Assembly: GCA_935421135.1 (NCBI GenBank)
Contig: OW285193.1
Coordinates: 13,502,099-13,566,098 of the forward strand
DNA: 64,000 nt
Source: Bugulina stolonifera
Taxonomy: Eukaryota; Bryozoa; Gymnolaemata; Cheilostomatida; Bugulidae
Reading direction: 5' to 3'
Below the pieces are notes generated by a model. That model worked only from the letters and a program-made list of their open reading frames with translations. It searched no databases and was not told where the DNA came from. This document shows positions 22,951-34,821 of the stretch, piece after piece. A program made the position numbers and the translations under genes. How positions within the stretch are numbered: position 1 is the first letter of the stretch; each line of letters starts with the position of its first letter.

Positions 22951-24157
22951 ATGAAAGCCTGGGCAGTCTGTTTTTGAGCGTAGCAGTGCAGTCAGGTCAT
23001 GCTGGCTTGGAGCATACTTGTTCAGTGGAGAAAGACTATCACAGAGTTCCTCCAGGATGTGGGAAGAGGATGTCTGAAACGCTGATGCAAATGTGTGCTG
23101 GAGGTACGCACAGTAATACAGTAATACAGTAATACAGTAATACAGTAATGCAGTAATACAGTAATGCAGTAATACAGTAATGCAGTAATACAGTAATGCA
23201 GTAATACAGTAATGCAGTAATACAGTAATGCAGTAATACAGTAATGCAGTAATACAGTAATGCAATCCAACTAATAACAAGATTCAAAGATGAATGAGAA
23301 GATAACAGAAAAATTAATTCAATTTAATCATAATAATATATTGATGATTTTTATTCCAATTACAGTGGCTCACTTCCTACAGTAATAAAGCACTAAGATC
23401 AATAAAATAGGTCGATTATTCAAATTGCAAAAATATCCATGTGTCTATGTACGTATGTGTATTTAATGTACATTGCATGCACATACCAGACAGGGCTAAA
23501 TATTGAGTACAAACACCAACATTAACAGAATTACTGACACCAACATAGTAGTAGTAATATAAGTGGTGCACATGTCCATGAACATGTAGCCTAATATTTG
23601 ACAGCCCCCAGTTACATAACCTTAATAGCAGCTATTCTCCTTGTGAATTAATCGCATTATAGTATATTAATTGCCAATTTGCCAATTTCTGAGAAGTCTT
23701 TCTTTTTCGTTATTGGGTGAGCATATAGAAGCTGATGTAAATATTTCATTAGCACACGTAGAACTTGTATTACACTCTGAAGCACGTTATTTCATTTCTA
23801 AAGCATTGTTACATTATTCTACTGCTAGGTGTGTTAACGAAACCTCTAACCACACGCCGCCACCTCAAGAGAAGTCTCTCTGCCATTCCTTCTCCGGAGA
23901 TAGCACAAGTTAGAGTGAAGAATATGGTGTTCCAAAGCAAGGTAGATGCAAGTAACTTTCTATCAGCAGACGACTACTCTGCCAGTTTCACTGATACTAA
24001 CTCTTATCAAGGCATAGTTTGTGAATGCTGTGTAAATGTGTGCACCTTTAATGAACTCCAACAGTACTGTAGCAGTACAAGAAGAAAGAGGACGATTCCC
24101 GACAAAGCATACAATATAATATGGAGAAAGCATATCAGGAAGATGAAGATAAAATAA
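22951..24157 (+). pseudogene. ILP3, insulin-like gene with frameshifted signal peptide
   Basis: Exons 22951-23103 and 23829-24157, phase-1 intron of 725 bp. The start ATG at 22951 reads MKAWAVCF and then stops. The expected hydrophobic signal core and B chain continue in the next frame, as if one T were missing from the T run at 22971-22975. The downstream frame is intact: B chain LEHTCSVEKDY with core CGKRMSETLMQMC, a LKR site, FQSKVDASNFL (23930 on), A chain GIVCECC at 24011-24070, then RRKR and a short basic tail. The basic site before the A chain, present in the other five genes, is absent. Stop at 24155-24157, overlapping an AATAAA. It is either a young pseudogene or a one-base sequence error. 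The open reading frame apart from this speaks for recent loss at most. Confidence 0.75.
23107..23262. repeat. 16-bp minisatellite in the ILP3 intron
   Basis: A run of 8-bp words alternating ACAGTAAT and GCAGTAAT, making a 16-bp unit, after a short start of pure ACAGTAAT. It begins only a few bases after the ILP3 donor GTACGC (GT at 23104-23105). Long Leu/Tyr/Cys/Thr-rich minus-strand frames here are translations of the repeat and not genes. Confidence 0.93.
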
Positions 24158-25317
24158 AAACTATGCATGAAGAATACCTAAGGCTTAGAAGCAATATATA
24201 CATTCGAGATTTGGAAAAATATTGATGCTATTGATATTTAAAGATACAACATGTAAAATGAGTCTAAACATGCTTCTTGTGTATTATGCATTGTCTAGCA
24301 TACATTATTTTTAGGTTTTTTGGTCAATGATAATAACAATTTCGTGCGATTGTAAGCTATGGCAGTTAATAGCCCAAGTAAAGTGCTTAACATGTAATAT
24401 CATATAACATGATAATCATATCGTATCCCATTGCATCAAATCATAATGTTTATCATAAATGTATTGCAGTTTATATAATTATGAAATGCAATGTACTACT
24501 GTGTCTACTTTGCTACAACTTTATAAAAATAAATTGTTATGCTCAATTCCAATTGTGTAGTTTGCTCTCTACAAAGTTGCAAATACGTTACTATACTACA
24601 ACTCTGGTAATAGTGCTGTTTGTTTACTAAACATGATTATATACTAGCTCGTATCCTAGCAACCTGCCACTATATGTTGTATTAATGTTCAGGCTTCCTG
24701 TGTGAGAATATCGGGTGTGAGCTAAAAACGTGGAGACAAAATAGAAACAGTTACCTGTGCATTATAAATTCTTTGGTTCCATTTTAAAGGTACATGTGTC
24801 CTTTCTATGCAGCGTAATCATTGCTTTTGCTCAATTTATGTTGATAACCTACATATCTAATTAATGAAACTCATTGAAACTGGGTGTATTTTGTTTTTAA
24901 AGTGCACTTATATAATCTGTTGTTAATATTAAATCCATAGCCAGTTGAGCCATGTTAATTCAATTTAAAAACATGCTGCCAAGCTGAACGATTTGCAAAT
25001 TCAAAACCATACAAACTATTTATTATTAGCACGTAATCTAACATCAACAAGCATATACCAGTAAAACCAAATCCGAAAATCATTATAAGCTATAACTCTC
25101 TGACCTACAACTTCCAAAATAGTAAAGAGTAGCCATATTGTATTTACATTGGTTTGGTCAACTGATACACTGACAGAAAATTAGGTTAGAAATGGCTGCC
25201 CATTACAAAGACTGTGAAAGTGCCCTTTCTCATTTTGAAGAAAATAAGTGAGAGAGGACAACTTCAAGTCATGATTTAAGCCAAACATTAAATTGTTGAC
25301 TTAGGTTATGATCAATT

Positions 25318-25506
25318 GTAGCTGACCTCAAGATAGCTGGAAGAAGAAGAGGGAGGCCAAAGCAGAGGTGGAGAGACACCATCAACTCTGACCTCAAGAA
25401 GTATGGCCTTGACAGGAGTGACGTAGACGATCGAGTACGGTGGCGCTCCCTGATTGAGTTGGGAAGCCTGCAGAACGGCCACCCGAACAGGACAACGGCT
25501 GATTAG
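25318..25506 (+). pseudogene. 3' end of a LINE reverse transcriptase frame
   Basis: An open stretch from 25321 to the TAG at 25504-25506 encodes about 61 residues starting ADLKIAGRRRGRPKQRW, followed by RDTINSDLKKYGLDR. A Gly/Arg-rich patch, then RPKxRW and a 'D-R-V-R-W-R-S-L-I' block, is the usual C terminus of RTE/CR1/Jockey-like LINE polyproteins. It is higher in GC than its flanks. No reverse transcriptase core is present, so this is a 5'-truncated dead copy. Confidence 0.75.
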
Positions 25507-26366
25507 GTGTGAAAGGTGCGAAAGAGTTAATGAAAATCTGCCACTGGTCTTTAGAGTCTAGTTAATACCATTTTGGTAAGTAAAGCCATAAACTTTACAG
25601 ATTAAAATTGAGTGGAATAATATTATATTAGCTCTTTGACCGTTTGCAGTTTATGAGTAGACATTGTTACTTTGCAAACATTTAATTATAATTATATAAT
25701 AATTCAGTGCCAAATAAAAAGTGACAAATTAGAAATCAACTAACCTATATTAGGAGCAGCATCTTCATTAACTGGATTAGGATAGACACAGGCACAAGTA
25801 GGCCAACTAGAGAAAGGAGAGCTAGTAATAAAGCTGTGAGGTACAGCTAGATATTTATATTATTATAACAGTTCTGCAGCTTCTACATTCTAGAAAGTCA
25901 CAGCTGGCTCCTGTTGTAGACTTCTAGACCATAGAGGGTTAATATATTTAAACACTCTTGATGTTTACTATAAATTCGTTTTAATTCATAGACTTTTCAC
26001 TCTGGTAGTTTGATGCAACCAAGTGTAGTTGTCACACAAACATTATGCACTTTAGTGTTGGAATAAAACCAAAACCAAAAGGAATTGCTTCTCCTAGCAG
26101 CTAAGGTTAACTTGAAAAATGTTACTGCTGCCCATGAACCCCACAGTCCTAGCTATTAATTATTATAGGGAGCAATGAACAAACTTGCCCCCCCCCCCTC
26201 TTCCCCCTCACCGTTGTATCTATTAGGAAGAAGATTTACCCATGTAATACATAATGATCACCACTCTGCAAATACCCTTCAGTTTTCTCTTAGAAACTGG
26301 GTACACCTGTGAACAGCCCTCTCTCTGGCTAGAAAAAGGTCTGCTTTCAACATTGAAACTGATTGT

Positions 26367-26413
26367 ATATAGCCTGAGGAACCATAACCTTGCATATAAG
26401 ACTCAGGCTATAT
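26367..26413. repeat. Inverted repeat, 12-bp arms
   Basis: ATATAGCCTGAG (26367-26378) pairs perfectly with CTCAGGCTATAT (26402-26413) across a 23-base loop. No coding context. Role unknown. Confidence 0.8.
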
Positions 26414-27333
26414 GATGAAAGAGAAAGATAGCAAGCACACTACCACTTCATTTAAATAGGTTACTAAGTCGATAGATCCACCATGTTTTGGAGACTGGCC
26501 AGATGTATGTTAGTACTTTGTACATGTTATGTCAGCAGTGATTATAGTTGCCAGTAGCACTAGAGGTCAGTCAATTGTTTTGTTGTGTGACATGCACTAT
26601 TAATCGATTTTATGAAGGATACCATAAATAAAAGCTCTTGTGCTATTTTTTGTGTAGTGATATTTATCATGAAGATGTTCGTTTTGTAAACAAAATAACA
26701 CTGTGATTTTATTAATTTATACGTATTTTGGTTTAAAACACGAAAAATCTCCTACACACAGTTTAATTTTTAATGCCGCTACGACTTGAAAAAACTTATT
26801 GCAACAAACTAATTACGGATAAAAAGATATAACTTTCCAAGCTCCATTCACACCACTAACCTCATTCGCCACAAACCTCCTACCAAAAATATTTCAAAAT
26901 TTCTTCAGGCCTAGGTCTAGACGTAACCTGTTAATGGAAAAGAAAGAAGTTATACTGCAAATCATTTGTTCATATCAATTAGGGCGAAAAAACATGGATG
27001 GCGGAGACAAGGAGAGGGCTAACAGAGATTATATACATGTACAAGTAATGATTTTCTAGACTCCCCCCATGTTCCATGATATCCCCGTACTCAACCGACC
27101 ATGTCACAGTGGGCAGATGTGGTCAATGTACCACAGTCTATTTGTAGGACTGCCTGTTCACGCCAACCTGCTTAGTTATGTGTACCACATTGGACCCTAT
27201 TTTACATATACGTACATTGTATATGTACATCCATATACACCAGTGTGATGTCATATAATGTATTTATATGATGTATATAATATCACTCAACCAATGTGTA
27301 ATCATATACCAAATACAACGTAATTAGTGTGTT

Positions 27334-27472
27334 TATATAAATACCTGGTCTTGGAGCATTCTGCAGCTCTATGCCCAAACCTGATACACATGTATGAACA
27401 TCCATCTATGTGTTCCCAGCTGCTTCACCATCTACAAGACAGAGTCCCAACAAGAACCCTTAGCAGAAGCTG
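27334..27472 (+). promoter_or_regulatory. ILP4 TATA box and 5' exon
   Basis: TATATAAA at 27334-27341, with transcription expected near 27364. The exon ends at GCTG|GTAAGT (end 27472) and joins the acceptor at 27611-27612. It resembles the ILP6 5' exon (shared CATTCTG after the TATA box, then an ACACATG cluster). It contains several ATGs: 27371 opens an 8-codon uORF, 27390 is in frame with the ILP4 coding sequence after splicing, and 27394 opens a uORF whose TGA overlaps the ILP4 ATG. Confidence 0.65.
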
Positions 27473-27622
27473 GTAAGTATAACAATTGTATCAAATATTT
27501 TTGATAAAAAATTATTGATAAAATAGTTTTTGCTGCTTGGAATGATTTCTTAGAGGGGGGGGGGGTCCCCCTGCAGCATCATTTCTCGTATATTTTATTT
27601 TGTAAATTGTAGGTTACCCGAA

Positions 27623-28804
27623 ATGAATATGATGGCTGAATATCTAGCCTTAGTTCTAATCTGTTATTCTACAGTAATACAGAGTGTAACTGCTGACCTT
27701 GAGCACCATTGCGACGCAGATGATATATTTTCTGGTTCAGCTCCAAATGGATACTGCAGTTCAGCTCTTTCAGATCTCATCTTTCGAATATGTGACGGTT
27801 CTCCTTACCCCTACAGAAGCAAGTATTTATCAGCCCAAGTTTTAATATTGGCACAGTATTCATATTAGTGGTAAATGCAGCGTTAGAATTAAAGGCACAG
27901 GGAAGTATATGTAGTGTATGCCCACTTCCAGACGTGAGCATAGCATATTATAGCAGGCATTGCTCTAAAATTCTTGGTACAGTGTACCCACCTCATTTAG
28001 TTCCAGTTCTAACACTGGGTAGATGATAGTACCATTGCTAGTGATTGATACTGGCATTAACTTGTAGTGACTTGATAGCGCTGGTTTAGCTACCCGCACT
28101 TTCTGTCAGCAACTACAAAAATGAGGTAGTTGGTAGAGCATACATGTACATGTACTATACAACTTGTGACTAATTCCTTAGAAACTGGTCAAGACCACAT
28201 GTAATATATATGTATGACTCGCATGTGTCATGGGTGTATGAAATATAGTATTGTCCTGTGAATTTGGTTTAATTTTCTATTCATTTGTTGAATGTTAAAT
28301 TTCATGACATAAAATGTTCCGTTATCTATTATAATTAAATTAAGATATCAAAAACTTACGTTATCTCATTCTGTAGGAAAAAGAAGAGCTGGTGACATGT
28401 TTCTTTCCACCACGAAAGCAAATTCTTACCTGCGGGTGAAAAGATATAACTATGATTACTATGGTGATTATGATTATGTTGATGACATGAGCTTAGACAG
28501 GGGCATCGTCTGTGAGTGCTGCTTTAATCGCTGTGAGATTGCTGAGATGCGACAATATTGTCTGAACTATAGAAGAAGACGGTCGATTGGGGAAATACTC
28601 ACGAACACCAAGGGAGTCAACCATCCATCCGTTGAAGAAGATATTTCTGCTTTCTATAACAACCCAATGCACACGAGTAATATCAAAGTATCAAGCAATA
28701 ACGGTAGTAGGCCTAAGTATACCAACAGTGGTGGATACAGCAATATCATATTGAAATTAGACAAGATTAAACAAAAAAACATTGCATTGAAGTATGTGAC
28801 TTAA
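27623..28804 (+). CDS. ILP4, insulin-like peptide precursor
   Basis: Exons 27623-27818 and 28377-28804, 207 residues. The intron has a GC donor (AGAA|GCAAGT) and a TGTAG acceptor. Phase 1 and position match the other copies. A signal peptide (about 1-24) leads to B chain LEHHCDADD with core CSSALSDLIFRIC (Ser replaces the usual Gly after Cys). An RRKRR site follows, then FLSTTKANSYLRVKR (28400-28444), a Tyr/Asp-rich segment with seven Tyr in about 18 residues, A chain GIVCECC at 28502-28561, RRRR, and a C-terminal peptide with SIGEILT and EDISAFY, shared with ILP6. Secreted insulin-family hormone with eight Cys. An in-frame ATG in the 5' exon (27390) could add 32 residues. I prefer 27623 because it gives an ordinary signal peptide. 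Confidence 0.92.
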
Positions 28805-28809
28805 TACAA

Positions 28810-31425
28810 TAATGCCAATCTTTCCATCTGTGATGAAATGAAACTTGAATTTTTTCTGCACCTCAATCTGGTTTAGCCACAAGGGCAATAATTAATATAA
28901 GTTAGAAAAATCGAGCAGTTTCTTTTTCTGGTATCTTAGTGGATCATGACAGCTACAAATGATTTACATGTATTAGGATTATAGTTCTATGTTTTTCATT
29001 GTGTAAGTTTATGAAGTGAACATTGCTGGGAAAAGGCAAAATAATTTTCTTAAAATAAACTTGTTTTTTATTCCAAACAGCAGAAGTTATCAATGTCATA
29101 GAGTTATCTACTCTTGGTCTTATAAAATTGCCTAATTTCAAACAGCATATCACTGCGATCAACTGATAACAATTTCAAAATTTGAATACCACAGGCTTTA
29201 AAACGTGTATTTCTATTATCACACAGGTATGGCTCACATACACTGTGCATATTAGATGGAGCCTCTTTCTGAAGTAGTATTCAGCTTTGAGTTCCAGCTC
29301 TTACATAATGGGCTCACTCTGTAATGTTTTATCAGAATGAGCCCATAATTATAAACACTGTGATGCGATGTAAACGTGTATTTGAAGTTGCCTTCTCTTT
29401 TTACAGTTTGAAATAATTAATGGAGAGAGAAGACAACTTTTGACAGATTACTGTGTACCATCTGCTACAATTATATAAATGTACAGATAAATTTACAGTG
29501 TATGATACAACAATGCACACATACTAGGTACACACAATAGCAACAGGTACATAATAATGCAGATACAAAACTAGTAAAATTAGCAGACGCTATGGGTCTA
29601 AACTAATGCCTCATTTGTAACCCAACCAACATGTACGAGTACATCAAGAATTTTGAGATCTACACGTAGCACTCTCAGCCTTGTAGTCTTGCTATTTGCA
29701 TAACATTCAACATTCGACGCTTTTAAGGCTACAAATTTTGTGTGTTAGTGTTCAGCCTTCAAACATGCCAAATTCTATTGTAATCTACATGCATGTTGTG
29801 TTCTACTTGGAGAGTTTCTTCCCTGACTAAAACTAGAGACTAAGATGCACTTAAAACAAGCTTTTGAAACTTTAATCAGCCTGGCAATGAGTAAAAGACA
29901 GCAACAACCAATGTGCCTGTTTTGGCTGCTTAATGACGACAAAATTTCCAAAGAAATGTGTCATATTAACTTATTTCAGGTCACAATATTGCCAAAAACA
30001 TCAAAATATGGCGTTATGCAAAGTTGGGTGGTTGGAACGTCCACTAAATAGCATTATTAATAATATAATAAAAAATAGTTTTATCAAACTAATCAGATGT
30101 ATGCTTTAGATCAGCCCATGTTGTTTTGGTCATGACTTTACTACAAAATAGCCAATGAATATTCTGGGATAGGAAGAATATTAGTCATGGTTGTGGAAGT
30201 GATGGACAGCCATTATAGTGGATGATAGCTATCTACTTTCACTTATAGCACTCCTGTTATAGTGGATTGTAGTTATCTGCTCTTACTTCTAGCACTACTG
30301 TTATAGTTAATGACAGTTATCTGCTCTTACTTATAGCACTGCTGTTATAGTTAATGACAGTTATCCGCTCTTACTTATAGCACTGCTGTTATAGTTAATG
30401 GTAGTCATCTACTCTTACTTATAGCACTGCTGTTATAGTTAATGACAGTTATCCGCTCTTACTTATAGCACTGCTGTTATAGTTAATGACAGTTATCCGC
30501 TCTTACTTATAGCACTGCTGTTATAGTTAATGACAGTTATCCGCTCTTACTTATAGCACTGCTGTTATAGTGAATGGTAGTTATCCGCTCTTACTTATAA
30601 CACTGCTGTCATAGTGAATGACAATTATCTTACTTATAGCACTGCTGCTATGGTGAATGACAGTTATCTACTCTTACCTATAGCACTGCTGTTATAGTGA
30701 ATGGTAGTTATCTACTCTCACTACTGTATTAGCAGATCATGAGGGCTAATTATTCTTCCATAATTATATCTAGCTTGATTGACAGATTAAAGAGATTTCT
30801 GAGTGGATTGAAAAGTTTAACTCCGCCTCTAATCTTAATCTGACTTGCAGATGAAACAATTTGTGTCAGACCTGAATGAAGAGCTGAGAATGGAGGTCTA
30901 AGGAATCTGGGTGCAGGTCGAGTGCCAGCTTGCTTGCCAGTGGAAGGGCTGTCCGTCTGTCTGTCTGTCTACCAGGGTAAGATTTGTTTGTGTGTCGCCA
31001 TGGTTACCTTAATAGAGCGGCTAGAAACAACAAACCTGACCACTGATATAAAGTTTATCTCCTTCATAAAAAACTGTTATTATATTATTTACAAATTGAG
31101 GGATGGATACATAATGGAAGTCACACAGTAATGCTTGAACACATACCTAAACACAACAGGTAACTGCTAGTTGTACTGATGTGTAGTGAACTGCTGTAGG
31201 AACAGTAAGTTATCGGTATTGAAAATTTATATATTTTAAAATTAGATATCGTTTTGTGCAACTTTTGTTCTTACTAACATCTGAAGCAGCTGATAAATAT
31301 TTCGTTGACTGTTAACAACTTTTTCATAACATAGGCCTACATTGTATATTACTTATAACATCAGGTAGCATGAATTAATATAAAATTGTGCATGGATATT
31401 AATTTAAAATGGTGTCTTACAATTT
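28810..31425. other. intergenic region between ILP4 and ILP5
   Basis: Holds an imperfect hairpin (29308-29321 with 29333-29346, 13 of 14 pairs) and the 44-bp minisatellite (30209-30725). Short frames at 29845-30051 and 30922-31131 have no recognisable domain. A GTAAGT at 31206 could be the donor of an ILP5 5' UTR exon, but no TATA box is clear. Confidence 0.5.
30209..30725. repeat. 44-bp minisatellite, about 12 copies
   Basis: Units close to CACTGCTGTTATAGTTAATG followed by ACAGTTATCCGCTCTTACTTATAG, 44 bp in all. Central copies are nearly identical and edge copies are diverged or shortened. It lies roughly 0.7-1.2 kb upstream of the ILP5 start codon. Confidence 0.93.
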
Positions 31426-31434
31426 CAGGACAGA

Positions 31435-32793
31435 ATGTCTGTAATGATGATTGGTGTTATCATATCCAGTGTTCAGATCGTAGAGATCATGGCGGACTAT
31501 GAACAAGTTTGTGATCTTTCAGATGTCAACAACGGCGGGCAGACGCAGGATAGATACGTTTCCTGCGGTGACATGTTAACAAGTCTGGTCTTTAGCATCT
31601 GTGATGGAAATGTTTACGTAGATTCCTTCCAGAGAAGTACGTTGAGTAAATTACTTTTTATTCTACAGAATTAATCAACACGTAAATCACTACAATGGTA
31701 AGGTATTAGATCAATGGCGGAATCCAATTAGATCTATGCTATCCCTGGTTTGCCTTTTCTATGAGCCAACCCACTTTTTATTTTGGACTTGGGTGAAGAC
31801 TGGATAGCCAATAAAAGCTAGGCTAGTTAACACCACAGTGCACAGATGGTAGCGTTAGGTTTTGACTATGTCATACAGATGAAACTTCTTGGAGACACAT
31901 CTGTGAGCCCTTGTGTTTTGTGGCTACATTGCTTGCTTGAAAAATAATTTTACAGTTAACTAATGAAGAAGTTGTAATTTTGTATTTGACAAAAGACAAC
32001 AACCTCGAAGATGACTACTTTAAACTACGTAAATGCAGTACAGCAAAAGGTTATGTTATTGAAATGACCCCTTCATTGAAATATGCATGTACCATCTACC
32101 ATGTGCTCATGAGTAGCGAGTTGAATTTTATATGATTTTGCAAACTGCATAGTGAATTATAAATGGCTTTGTGTTATAGGTAACTCAGGCTACCAAATTT
32201 TAGGCTAACTTTAGCGCAGAAACCTCCTGTGTTGCCTTTGATCTATGACTGACTATTACTAATTTAGGGTATGCTTTTACAATTTTGCAGAAAAACGAAC
32301 GGCACCTAGAAAGAATGTGTTTTATGACACACAAGTAGCAAACACTTTCCTACGGAGAGAACGAGATGTGAATGAGGGAATCGTCTGTGAATGCTGCATT
32401 AATCATTGTTCCCTGGTGGAACTTTCACAATATTGCGCTACTCCAACGCGTAGAAAAAGATCAGTTACGACTACAAAATCGAATAAAGTTTCAGTAAAGC
32501 AATTTCTCCATAAAAAAGACAATATAGCTGCTCCACACAGCATGGAATCTTTTCTTTCCTCACCTAGTAATAGGAAGATAGCCATCTTAGAGCGAAACAA
32601 GAGGCTAAATATCGAACAGAAACATTACTCAAAGTTATTACATGAATTAGACGCTCCTGTAAACAGCGCTGCTAAGGCAGACAATGAAAATGTTAGACAC
32701 AAGGGAAGGTCTGCTCTTAGCCTGGGAGAACTTATCGCAAATAGCCTGAGGCACCACCACCCTGTGAGACACCATCCAGAAGTGACTGCGTAA
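31435..32793 (+). CDS. ILP5, insulin-like peptide precursor
   Basis: Exons 31435-31636 and 32291-32793 (654-bp phase-1 intron, donor GTACGT), 234 residues. A signal peptide of about 21 residues leads to B chain YEQVCDLSD with core CGDMLTSLVFSIC. A QRKKR site follows. The C-peptide ends FYDTQVANTFLRRER (32320-32364), and the A chain GIVCECCINHC starts only five residues later (32377-32436), so this copy lacks the long Tyr/Asp extension. RRKR after the A chain frees a C-terminal extension of about 110 residues, which ends in a His-rich tail (HHHPVRHH). The acceptor TTTCAG is six bases before the ATG. AATAAA lies at 32934-32939. Secreted insulin-family hormone. No close sister in the array. Confidence 0.93.
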
Positions 32794-32944
32794 GGAAGTA
32801 CTATGTGTTCACCATCAACTTTTAAAGAATTGGCCAAAGTTGACTTTCAGTTGATAGCTGCAATCATGTACTTGATCAATGAGTGAAAAATATTTATGAA
32901 AACATTATTTTTTCAACTCTGAAGGACATCATAAATAAAGTTAC

Positions 32945-34400
32945 CTATGATTTTGTTTGGCAAACTTTATAACTGTGATATTTTTATAATCACTAATAAA
33001 ACATATTTCTCTTCCTATGTTGTTCAATTTGAGATTTTTATATTTTGTCAACAAAATTGTAAAAAATAATTTCTGAATCATGTCAACGGCAAAATATTTT
33101 TAAACTTTATCTTAGATCCGTGAGGCACAAGAGTGTATTTTGGCAATAAAATGTGCAGTCTTAATTAGAAATAAATAGCACGCCCTTAGACATGAATGAC
33201 AGCTTCCTTTGAAGAGGGGGAGGAGATGATGTAATAATGTCGGCAACATTAGCAGGTGTTCCAACATGTAGGTTAAAGTGCATACATGTTGATGTGTTAT
33301 TTGTATTAGTTGTTCATCTAAATATTCTTGCTATACAACCCACTCTAGACTGTGTTATGCATTTACGAAAATACAATTCTGAATTAATTCCGAAACCAGG
33401 TAGTGGTTGCATGTTAACAGGCAGAGTGCCGAGCTAGTGGTATAACATAAGGAATGAAATACCAGCTCAGCTGGACACGTCATAAGCCATCATAACTATT
33501 TTATAACTTGTAAGCAATGTCATAGACATGACACATACATCAGCAAAATTGGCAGTTGATAACAAAAAAAAATAACAAAACTGCATACAAATCGAAACAC
33601 ATTTGCCGCCTACATAGTGTACACAAATTGTATAATATGGTAAGAAGAGAGTTGAAACTTTGAATATATCACACAAGTCACATGTTTTTGTGTATGGTGA
33701 TACTTTAGACTTTAGAGTATGGATACTGTTATACTGTGCAACATAGAATGACTGCCGGTAGTAAAACTTTGGACTAGATAACTGAATATTCTCTGAATGA
33801 GTTGAGCATGTGCATGTATGCAATAGCACTGATTGCTGACACTGGCAGCAATTACCCAGGTTAGCTAGTATAATATGACCTTGACTAGTGACAACTAAAT
33901 CAGCATGACTAGGTTTAGATTACATTACACAGAGCAGCCATGAATAGTCAACCAGGTGGTTTATTATACATTGTACTACTGGTCAACTACATCTGGGAAC
34001 AGTTCCGGTTTTACCACCCACCCTGCACGCATAAATTGTATTCTGTAATGAGGTGGACAGAGTAGCCTATATACTATCAAATTCATGATGGTACTTGTGG
34101 AATCTCTTCAGGTATGGAATTGTATTACCTGTGTGACAGCATGGATTGTAGCAAACGAAACCTGAAAGCTTAGCGTAATGCTTTGAGACAGGCGCAAAAC
34201 ACGCTACTATTCTTGTGAATCAATTGACCCAACCCTCCCATGATATCGCACGTTTGCATACTGTTATATAACGAGGTAAATGCTGTCATGTAATATTTGA
34301 ATATATTATAATATATGGCGCTATAGTTGTACCTGTGATTTATACTTAAACTCCGCCTACTTTACATTGATTGATGACCTGACAGGTTGGAGTATAACAT
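32945..34400. other. intergenic region between ILP5 and ILP6
   Basis: No gene seen. Frames at 33237-33437 and 33467-33829 have no family resemblance or splice support. Confidence 0.55.
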
Positions 34401-34410
34401 TGATAAACTG

Positions 34411-34578
34411 TATAAATACTTGTTGCATTCTGTAACGCCTTAGCATTAACATCTTTGCTCAAGCTCGACACACATGCATGGATGTCCATACATTCTCATT
34501 GACTCCTTCGCAGCAAACACGACTCAATAGCAACAAGAAAACCTTGATTGATTATTAAAGTCACCTTCACAGAGACCG
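34411..34578 (+). promoter_or_regulatory. ILP6 TATA box and 5' exon
   Basis: TATAAATA at 34411-34418, transcription expected near 34441, donor ACCG|GTAAGT (exon end 34578), acceptor ATTGTAG before 34809. Three ATGs in three frames (34474, 34478, 34482) each open a short uORF that stops before the splice site. Layout and words match the ILP4 5' exon, which suggests the promoter was duplicated with the gene. Confidence 0.65.
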
Positions 34579-34821
34579 GTAAGTCCTGGGAACATTAATT
34601 ACTACTAAACTATTCCATATAATAATATGTAAAATATAATTTCAGTCTTATCCACTTGTTGCTACCATGTACCTTACTTTGGGCAGGTATGGGCATTAAC
34701 ATAGAGGTTTTCTTAAAACTCAGGTTGTTTATACAATGAGAGTTTGTACTGGTCTCTATTCACACGCATGCACATTTATGTATTAACAATCCCTTTTATG
34801 AATTGTAGGTATCTATCTGAC

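Larger units (their letters stand above)
24160..27320. other. intergenic region between ILP3 and ILP4
   Basis: No intact gene. It contains a 5'-truncated LINE fragment (25318-25506), a C run near 26190, and a 12-bp inverted repeat with a 23-base loop (26367-26413). Confidence 0.6.

Noticed and set aside
23104..23262. CRISPR-like array
   Set aside because: Units are contiguous without unique spacers, and this is animal DNA. It is a minisatellite. The same holds for 30209-30725.
22906..23287. Minus-strand frames rich in Leu, Tyr, Cys, Ile and Thr
   Set aside because: They are translations of the 16-bp minisatellite in the ILP3 intron in three frames. None has an independent signal.
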